From Ficedula albicollis (taxonomy: Eukaryota > Chordata > Aves > Passeriformes > Muscicapidae): a stretch of 64,000 bases of DNA. A program made the position numbers and the translations under genes. Below, piece by piece: positions 55,201-64,000 of this stretch (position 1 is its first letter; the number at the start of each line of letters is the position of its first letter). The stretch covers positions 4,431,544-4,495,543 of the forward strand of contig NC_021676.1 of assembly GCF_000247815.1 (NCBI RefSeq), read 5' to 3'. The notes under the pieces are model-generated. The model was given only the letters and a program-made list of their open reading frames with translations, had not been told where the DNA came from and searched no databases.

Positions 55201-57707
55201 CAGCAGGTATTTATGGAATTTTTATATGGAATGTGGGTCCCCAAAACACTGATGTGTTTTTTTCAACACTCTGCCTCCCATTTTAAAGGTTTCATGTCAA
55301 TCAGTGTTCCTTGGAAATAGAATATATCCAATTAATTTTGAGATAGCTTTAGTTCTTTGGTTAATTCCTGAGAGTTTGAGTTGGAAAAGCTTCTCCTGTA
55401 AAACAGTGGGAAAGGCTGGAAGGTTGTTTCAGTAAATTCTGTCCTGATGGAAGTTACCAATCGATGAAGGCAGATATTGTCAGCTGCTCTTCTGGTTTTT
55501 ATTAAATACAGTTGTCTCTGACTGCCCTCAGTATCAGGTAAATCATTCTTTTCCCAGTTCTAGGCTGAGAACTTAATGCAGCAGTACAAATTTAGGCTTT
55601 CACTGCATAACCTTCTGTCTGTTCTTTTCCAGCTGCAAACATGATCCTGTTAGAATCCCCCAGGTGCACAGCCAAGATCTCACCCCCATGACCTAAACTT
55701 GCTGTTTCTGTGCTTCTCCTTCAGTGTTTTATTGATTACTGTGTCACTGAGATCCCCACCTTTCACAGTCATTCATTATGCATCTGCTTCTCCTTAATTA
55801 TTCCAAACAATTATTTAATATTCTCCTTTTTCTGGGCAGATGTAACTAGGTTTACTACCTTCATTTTTCTGGAAAAATGCCAGATACCTCTCTCCTCTGT
55901 AGTCTTTTTTCCCCCTGAAAACACATGGGCTGATGGTTTGCTTGCTGCAGTGATCTTGATGTGAACTGATTGTCCTTCCCTAAGTGCACTGACTTTTGCT
56001 CGCAGCCTCAAAGGGAAAGGTGTTCACTTTGTGGGGAATTCAGGCCAGGGCAACCTGAGCTGAAGTTCACATTTGCTCTGTGAGCAACACCCTGAACTCC
56101 TCTAAGTTTCAGGGGACTTGTGCATCAAAAACCATATAGATGGAAACACCTGCCTGGGTTGAAGGAGCAGAAGTGTTTTAAAGAAAACTGTTGGAAGGGC
56201 TGTGAGATAAACCCTTTTTCATCATATAATTCAAATTTATGCCATAGCCTGACTGTATTTCCCACTGTCACTGCCACTCACGTGCAAACCCACGAGCTCC
56301 TTCTTTGCAGACACTGAATTCTTTGAATTTTGGTACAACAGCAGACCTCTTGGCAGCTGGAGACGCCTGTTATTGGGAGAGATGACTCGCTGAACATTCC
56401 TCTATAGAGGGAGAGGGCTCTGAGTGGCTGTGATTTGCATAGCATGTGCTGATGTGCAGTTTGCTGTCCCAGGGAACGATGCTCCTTTGTGTGTGGGAGA
56501 ACACAGCTGACAGCAGCAGCAGAGGCTGCAGAAAGCCAGAATGGCTCCACACCACGGCAGGAAACATCCCCTGCCATTTGGAATGCTACCTCAGCTTCTG
56601 GTTGGTTTGGTTTGGTGTCAATCAATGTATGGATGTATTTTCACAAAGCTCCTGCCTGGCCCCAGTCTGTTCTAGTCACCCATTTTCTGCTGCCACAAAC
56701 TTCTGGAGGTGCCTGGGCTCAGGAAACTCTACTCATTATTTGCTTTCATTTTACAAACAGCTGTGACATTAAAAGACACTCTCTTCAAGCACCTCCTTCT
56801 CAAAGATTTTCTGTGCCCTCAGAGCTTAGTTTAGGATTCAATATATTTTTAGAGAGCAATACTCTCTAATGCTAATTCTTCCTGCCCACACAAAATGAGC
56901 TACTGCTTCATGTGCTTCCTGATTTTCTTCCTTTAGAGTAACTTGATGTCCCCCAATGATGGAATATCATCATTTGAGCCAAATTGAGCCTCCTCCCACA
57001 CAGAGACATAACCATAATGTAAATACTTCTATGAAAATGTTTGAGACTGGTTGTGAACTAAAGGAAGAATTACTTCTTCTTTATGGGTGCAATCAGAAAT
57101 TTCCAACATTTGATACTCTCAGTGGTCATTTTGCCCATCAGAGGATCTTTCAGGCAAGACTTTAAGGAAATACAGGCGTTTTATTTATTCTATTTTATAT
57201 TTTATTTAATCCAATTCTCATAATTCTTATGATTTCAAAGTTACTCACAGAAACATGGAAATCAAAGGCAACTGGATGAGACAAATGCATTTTATTCTTC
57301 TAGAGAACACAGCACCTATGGGGATAAACTAAATGTGACCCTGAGAGCTGTCAAGACAAATTAACCAGTCAAAACCCATTTGAACAAATTCAAATTTAAA
57401 CTGTGCCAAACTAAAGAGGTCTCTCCACTGTCATACTTAACATTTAGACCTACAATGTTTAAGGAGCCCCATGTACCTCTAAATTTTTTTTTTTCCTAAA
57501 GGACAAAGTTATTTTAAAAATAAACATTAATATCTGAAGAATTGCTGAATTCTTGCCAGCAGCCAGAACGAGCTTAAAAAGTCAGGGGGAAAAGGACTTC
57601 TTTTGAGATGGAAATTAACTCAGTAAAAATGATCAGATCTGCCAAACTGGTAATGTGATGACTGGGAATTTCAGTGGTAAGCAGAACCAGTCCTCATTTT
57701 TCAGGCA

Positions 57708-57800
57708 GATGACCCAAATGTCAAAGGATTGTGTTAAATCAGTTACTTCTTTGGATGACCCAAATGTCAAAGGATTGTGTTAAATCACAGTTACTTCTTT
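57708..57800. repeat. 46-bp two-copy tandem duplication
   Basis: GATGACCCAAATGTCAAAGG begins at 57708 and 57754. The second copy has CA inserted (AAATCACAGTTAC versus AAATCAGTTAC). Confidence 0.9.
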
Positions 57801-60800
57801 GGGGTATAGTCCTGTTGGTGGGAGAGGCAATTCCTCATGCAAAAAGGCTCAGCCTACATTCTGAAAATTGGCCAGGTCATACTTGTGAAATTCAATGTGA
57901 ATTGTAGATGTTCCTAATTGAGCCAAATTAATTCAAGGATTAACACCCCAGTGAAGATGCTGTAGCCACTCAGTGGGAGCCACTGACCACAGCAGTGCAC
58001 CAGATGCATCTGAAGTAAACAACACTGCTTTCCCAGAAAAGCTAACAACTGGATTATAATGCTGAAGGTTACTTCTAAACCTGGGGTTTTTCCTTCTGGA
58101 ATTGAAAAATTATGTGGAGCCTTTCCTACTTAGGAAAAGACATATCTTGAAAACCTATGCAAAATACATTCTGTCATTTGTGTTTCCCTGGAGTTGTCAT
58201 CTTTTAAAAGGGACGCACACAAGCATCCAAGGGAACCAGCACTGTTCCTGAGAATTATTCTGTGGGATTTGAGAGCTACTTTTCCCTGATTCTCAGCACA
58301 GAGTAGTTATTTTGTGCAGTTGCTCACCCTCCTGACCCCTGTGTTGTTCCTTTTTGCAGCCTCACCCCTGAAAGTGCCTTTGCTGCTCACATCGACCCCA
58401 GCCTCTCCCCAGAGCCTCCTGTTCCCTCTTTCGTGACACTTATCCCTTCTGCAAAGTGCAGGGCCCATTTATAATTCATAAATTAAAACCTCTCAGAGCA
58501 GCCAGGGGGTTTGGTCAGGTCCTGTTCTCGCTCCAGCTCCGTGCCTCGCTCACGGGAAATCCACCTGGGCTGGACTTTGGCGCATTTCTGCAAACCTTGG
58601 TGAACTGCTGATTACAGGAGTTGATTCAGCTTCAGCTGAACTCTGATTTCAGCTCCTGAACTCAGGATGAGCAATTTTAGGAAGAGAACGTGCCCATCAG
58701 CCTGAATTTAGGGAGTATTCTGGGATGCTGCTTCCTGTGCTTGAAGCACTCCCTCTTCTGAGACAAAATGTACCAAGGAACGAGCCCTTTAAATCTGTGT
58801 AAAATAAACAAATACTCTTCTGGAATCAAGTTAGTTACCATTTTATTCCATTTTTTTTTCCTCCCCCGTAATTTCTTGCTTCCATTTTCTCCTGATGGAA
58901 CACTTAAAATGGAGCTGTTGGTTAGAAATTCCAAAAACTGAAGTGAAAATTGTGCAGCTCAGACTGTGTTTAGTGCTCCACATCCTAACTGTGCCTTTTA
59001 ATTTTGTAACAGCCATTAGAGGAAGAGCTGACAAATGGTAGAAACCTGGAGAAAAAAAGGGGTGAGAATAATTTCTTGCTCTTCTCTTTCTTTTCCCCTA
59101 CAAACGAAGCCTGTGAGATTACATCAGCCAGGAAAAAAATAGAATCAAGGGGGAGAGATGTGATGGAAATTCCTATAAAATCTGTTCTATGATTAGAGGT
59201 ATCATAAAGTGTATAAAGAAACACAAGGGATTGCCTGGAGTTTTCTTTGAACTCAGAGGCATCAACACATGGCAGTGCAGACAGCTGTACTCTGTGTGAA
59301 GTGGCAATCTTTTCTGATATATTTATTACAGAAAAAGGGAAAAAATATTATATGCACTTCTTCAAGTGAAAAAGAGACTGGGTAGTGTGTTTTGAACCAA
59401 GACACAAAAGCAGTGTGTTCTCTAGATTAATGAGCTAATAAAAATCTATAATGCAGGGAGTACCAGGAGAGAAACCAGCAAATTTTACATATTCTGTTAA
59501 TGTCTAACACTGAGTGGGATCTTGTGTCTCGAAGATCTGTGGAGTGCAGGACTGAAAAGAAATTGAGCATAGCATTTTTGCTCTATTAAATGGCAAAACC
59601 AAATATTTCTGTGTCTAGGGCTGGTTATGAAGAGATAGTTCTCCCATCCATGGGAAATAGGAGAATGGGACAATTGACAAAGTTCTTGGCAATATGAAGC
59701 AACTCGCCCCTGAAATCATTCTGGTTTTGGACATCACCCATGGCTTTAATTCTGGGAGTTCCACACCTGGAGTGAATGCACAAAGATTTCATTATTTGCA
59801 CTGTCTCAGTGATGATCAAATACACTGTTCACTGGACACAGGAAGATCACCTGCTCTCCTCGCCCTGAGGATGAGATCCCCTGCCTCTGTTTTACCTCCT
59901 GAGCCCTTTCCAAGGGGCACAGAGCTCTCCCACTCTCCCAAATTCATGGCCCAGGAGCTCCAGCTGCTGCTGTGATCCCCAGGTGCCACCCAAGCAAAGT
60001 GTGGCAGAGTCTGTCATTAATCACCTGTGCAGGTTTCAGAATCCCAGCCTGGGATTTGTCACAGTGTCAGATCCTCAATGTAGAAAGAGAAGTTTGACTG
60101 AGGAGATGAGCTGCTCTACTAGAACAATTTTCTGCCTAAAATTCGTTCTTTCCTTCCAAAAGGGGCTATCAAAAAGGAACACAAAAGGGTTTTGACAGAG
60201 CTGATGACAGTCAGAGCTTTTCCAGGGAGTTCTGTGGCAGAAGATTCTTTGTTTTGCTGCAATTCCCCTTTGTGGTGCTTACATTTATTGGCTTAGAGTA
60301 CTCGAGGAAGGCTTTTTGGGTTTGTTTTGATGTTTGTTTGATCTGTGCGCCCCCAGTTTTTGAGAATGATCGACACTCCAGACTTTCTGCACAGAGCCAG
60401 CTGCATCCTTGCAGAAGAGCTGGCTGCTCAAACACAGTGTTCCAGAATTGCCCATCTGTCCTGTCTGATGCCTTCCTCAGGCTGCTCCTCCTCCTCTCCC
60501 CTTCCCGAGCTGTTTTTAGGGATAACATGCCAGGATGTGCTCGGGAGGGGCTGCCGCAGAGCAGGGGCTGATTGAATGGAAAGCACCGGCATTCACAGGG
60601 GTTTGCCAGAGGAATGTGCTGGGAATGTTTAAGGAGCCCATCCCTGTCATCCCTGCTCTATTTCCCACTCTCCCTCCTTTTCCAAGCCCAACCTGGATGC
60701 TGGGAACTGAGTGCTAAGGAAAACCTGACCCCAAGCTGGAATCAGTCTGGCAGCAACCAATGCAGCTCATCATTTTTTATTTACTGAATTGCCTTATCTC

Positions 60801-60979
60801 TTTCCATTTTTTAAAAAAAATTTAATTTTTTCATCTGCATCTCTTTTGAGGCTGGAGCCCCCAAGATACCCAGAATAGAATCTATTTGAAAAACTCCAGT
60901 CATTCATTTGAAAGGAAAAAACGAGTTTGTTCTTTCTAAGAGGAACATTATTTAAATAACAAAAAAAAATATGCCTAAT

Positions 60980-61105
60980 ATAGTTTATAGTTATAAATAC
61001 TTTATAACTAGTTTATATAGTTTAAGATACATAGTCTATATAGTTATAGTTTATAACTTTAAGCTTGTCTATATAGTGTATATAGTTTAAGATACAAGCT
61101 TAGCT
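60980..61105. repeat. AT-rich repeat with inverted repeat
   Basis: TATAGTTTA-type words recur, and ATATAGTTTAAGATACA occurs twice (about 61017 and 61080). TAAGCTTGT at 61060-61068 is the exact reverse complement of ACAAGCTTA at 61094-61102, leaving a 25-nt loop. No RNA gene is implied. Confidence 0.7.
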
Positions 61106-61647
61106 CTTGAAGCAGTGAAAATGTGAATTAATGCCATTAAAATTTTACTAATGCTGTGAAAGTCTTATTGAAGGGAGTGTATTACTGGAGTCAAGGAATT
61201 TCTGCTCCCATCAGTTTTGGGATTACAGCCAAGCTGAGCCCATGAGTGTCTGGAGGTTCACGGGAACAGACAAATGATCCCTGCAAGAGCTCTTTGGGTT
61301 CACAGAGCCAGGGCAGGGCTGGGCTCAGCCAACTCACAAACTTTTGTTCAAAAAGATCAAAAAGTGCCTTTGCCATTGGGCTCTTCAGTTCCACCAACCA
61401 CTGTGGATTTGTTTGGTCATGGACACAAAAATACACAGAATAATCCCATATTCTGATATTCTGGGAGTGGTCCCAGGGATTTGAGTGGCCCAAGGGTGAA
61501 CAAAGCGGTTTGGATTATCTGATAATAAAAAAAGTGTATTTTCCTTGATGTTCTATGAGACAATTGCTATTGTTTCGAAATCAGTTTGGTTTTATAAGCA
61601 GTTTGTGGGATCATATCCCTGCCCATCATTGTTTTTCCTAAATAAAT

Positions 61648-61797
61648 CCAGAATCCCAGAACATTTTGGATTGGAAGGGACCTTAAAGCCCACCCAGTGC
61701 CACCCCTGCCATGGCAGGGACACCTTCCAGTGTCCCAGGTCACCCCAAGCCCATCCAACCTGGCCTTGGACACTTCCAGGGCTGGGACATCCCAACA
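61648..61797 (-). mobile_element. CR1 LINE 3'-end fragment
   Basis: Antisense to the plus strand: AGAATCCCAGAACATTTTGG, GGAAGGGACCTTAAAGCCC, GCCATGGCAGGGACACC and CCAACCTGGCCTTGGACAC are the reverse complement of an avian CR1 3' end. It is 5' truncated, as is typical. Confidence 0.92.
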
Positions 61798-62240
61798 AAA
61801 ATTCCACTGTAACTCTTGGAAAGGAAAATTTGCCAACTTGTTGCATCCCTGAAAATAAATAAAGTATCAAAGCTGAGCATGCAATGCTGGAAAAGGTAGT
61901 CTGAGTAGTAAAATATTTCACTCTATTAGAACTTTTTTTGGTACCACATGATACAGGAAATTAATGCTTTTGTTGAATTTATTGAGTTTTTTAATCTAGC
62001 AGTGTTTCTTCAACATAAGTAAATACACTGAAGTATTTAAATGCTTTTGAATTCCAAGGGATTTCATGCTCCCAAGTGTAATTTCAGCCTTTTAAAATTT
62101 ATAAATATTTTATAAAAATACAGAATATATCACGGTTTAATTACTTAGGATGACTTACCCACTCTCTGGGAAGTTTTCTATAATTATGATCCACTTTTAT
62201 CACAGAAAAATGTTGTTATATCAAAAAAGATGGTATTCAT

Positions 62241-62866
62241 TCCTTTCCTTTCCTTTCCTTTCCTTTCCTTTCCTTTCCTTTCCTTTCCTTTCCTTTCCTT
62301 TCCTTTCCTTTCCTTTCCTTTCCTTTCCTTTCCTTTCCTTTCCTTTCCTTTCCTTTCCTTTCCTTTCCTTTCCTTTCCTTTCCTTTCCTTTCCTTTCCTT
62401 TCCTTTCCTTTCCTTTCCTTTCCTTTCCTTTCCTTTCCTTTCCTTTCCTTTCCTTTCCTTTCCTTTCCTTTCCTTTCCTTTCCTTTCCTTTCCTTTCCTT
62501 TCCTTTCCTTTCCTTTCCTTTCCTTTCCTTTCCTTTCCTTTCCTTTCCTTTCCTTTCCTTTCCTTTCCTTTCCTTTCCTTTCCTTTCCTTTCCTTTCCTT
62601 TCCTTTCCTTTCCTTTCCTTTCCTTTCCTTTCCTTTCCTTTCCTTTCCTTTCCTTTCCTTTCCTTTCCTTTCCTTTCCTTTCCTTTCCTTTCCTTTCCTT
62701 TCCTTTCCTTTCCTTTCCTTTCCTTTCCTTTCCTTTCCTTTCCTTTCCTTTCCTTTCCTTTCCTTTCCTTTCCTTTCCTTTCCTTTCCTTTCCTTTCCTT
62801 TCCTTTCCTTTCCTTTCCTTTCCTTTCCTTTCCTTTCCTTTCCTTTCCTTTCCTTTCCTTTCCTTT
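62241..62866. repeat. Pure pentanucleotide array (TTTCC), about 125 copies
   Basis: TCCTT repeats with period 5 for about 626 bp without a visible interruption, then decays into TTTTTCTTTTCTTCTTC. One strand is all pyrimidine, the other all purine, the composition able to form triplex (H-DNA). Frames reading Phe-Leu-Ser-Phe-Pro or Lys-Gly-Lys-Glu-Arg are repeat translations. Confidence 0.97.
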
Positions 62867-63479
62867 TTTCTTTTCTTCTTCTTGTTTTCCTCACCATCTT
62901 TCTCAGCCTCATCCTAATGCAAATCAAGGACCTAATTTGCATGCAATACTTTAATTTCAAGTAAGATGACACTGTTAAATATTTGCACTGTGTATTTTTA
63001 CCAGCAGATTCTTCATCAGCCACATATTTCTGCAGCAGCCAATTCCAGCTAAAGTCAATGGGCACAGATTTCTAACTGCCACATAGAATTTCAGTTTTCT
63101 TCCTGACTGACCTGCTTAAAATAATTAGCTTTTTTCCTTATGCTGAGCTGACAGCTACCTGGGAAACAGCAGGTGCTCTCAATGTTAATAATGCTGTGCA
63201 GCCCAAGGCCTTTTTCCTTAAATTCTTTGCATAAAGAAGATTGCAGCAAGTCATATTTGTTGAATAAATTGTGAAGATGTTTCAGCTTAACAGAATCAGA
63301 GAGGAAATCAAAATACACAAAGCGAGGAACAGGGAATTAATCTTGTATTTTCCCAGGGGCTTTGGTTCCCCGAGTGCTTGGTTTAGGTGCTGAGATCTGT
63401 AAATGATTCCTGGTTCACCTGAGCAGCTGCACCAAACCTCACCCCAGCTTAGAGGAGAAATTAGGGGGAAATCCTTGGC

Positions 63480-63662
63480 CGTAGAAGGATTGAAGCCATG
63501 GCATGGATTGTCCAGAGAAGTTGTGGACTCTCCATTCCTTGCTCAACACCAGGTTGGACGAGCTTGGAGCACCCTGGGATGGTGGAAGGTGTCCCAGCCT
63601 TGGCAGGGGTGGCACTGGATGGTCCCTTCCAACCCAAGCCATGCCAGGATTCTCTGATCAGA
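63480..63662 (+). mobile_element. CR1 LINE 3'-end fragment
   Basis: The plus strand reads GATTGTCCAGAGAAGTTGTG, CTTGGAGCACCCTGGGATGG, GGAAGGTGTCCCAGCC, GGATGGTCCCTTCCAACCC and ends GGATTCTCTGATC. This is the order of the avian CR1 3' untranslated end. No reverse-transcriptase coding part is present. Confidence 0.93.
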
Positions 63663-64000
63663 ACTTTCTGCTGAGTGAAACCATACAAAGTCTTGGCACT
63701 GCAGTGCCATGTGAATCCACAGCACGGACACACTTAGAAGAGGAGATAATCTACCACTCAAAAATCAGTGCTGCATAAAACATTCTGTGAAAATGAGTTT
63801 TGAAAGCTGTTTGCTACTTTGAGCATGTCAAAGATGTAAACTCAGTACCCTGACAGGCATTGCACAGAGAGCTGGGAGGGGTAACAGGGACAGGAAGGTT
63901 CCATTCCAGAGGGAAGCACATGAAAATGACTTTTTCCTCGTATTTTTGCAACAATTATCTAATGATTTCCAGCCCATATGCTTGTACCAGATGTCTGAAC

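Noticed and set aside
58500..58600. Slightly CpG-containing stretch considered as a promoter or first exon
   Set aside because: There are too few CpG sites for an island, and no minus-strand start of the CNKSR type was found.
62150..63065. Open frames of Phe-Leu-Ser-Phe-Pro and Lys-Gly-Lys-Glu-Arg repeats, the latter resembling charged coiled-coil proteins
   Set aside because: They arise from the TTTCC array alone; the flanks carry no recognisable coding sequence.

Overview
The window looks like vertebrate, most likely songbird (passerine), nuclear DNA. The evidence is several 3' fragments of CR1 LINEs, three solo LTRs of types familiar from passerine genomes, no Alu-like or L1-like sequence, and AT-rich non-coding DNA throughout. 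Only one coding feature can be supported: a 164-bp exon on the minus strand at 13890-14053. It encodes 54 residues of a SAM domain from the CNKSR (connector enhancer of kinase suppressor of Ras) family, best fitted as CNKSR3 with CNKSR2 as the alternative. It has a clean acceptor and donor. No other exon of that gene was found, so the window is best read as two large introns around one early exon: at least 49.9 kb upstream of it (14056-64000) and at least 13.9 kb downstream of it (1-13887).

Layout. 1-13.9 kb: intron with a degenerate AT-rich satellite, a 75-bp tandem duplication, a 209-bp poly-C tract and a near-identical 314-bp tandem duplication. 13.9-14.1 kb: the SAM exon. 14-38 kb: intron with small tandem duplications, CR1 fragments, two poly-A/poly-C blocks, one embedded Illumina adapter fragment (22350-22366), one solo LTR (about 26.8-27.2 kb) and a cluster of nested duplications (35.7-36.3 kb). 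38.3-39.9 kb: a solo LTR with TGTC/GACA ends whose middle is a 1,084-bp run of C. 40-64 kb: intron with a roughly 148-copy ATAGAT array (50.2-51.1 kb), a second copy of the LTR family seen at 26.8 kb, a 395-bp tandem duplication that includes a CR1 piece, a roughly 125-copy TTTCC array (62.2-62.9 kb) and further CR1 fragments.

The most striking signals concern how the sequence was made rather than a new system. A 17-nt exact Illumina adapter end sits between duplicated genomic sequence. One poly-A/poly-C block is flanked by a 17-bp direct repeat, as expected if two overlapping contig ends were not merged. All four poly-C tracts have C on the plus strand. I found no new protein system. Long open frames over the simple repeats (poly-Pro/poly-Gly, Arg-Tyr, Ile-Ser, Leu-Tyr and Lys-Gly-Lys-Glu-Arg types) are translations of the repeats, not genes.
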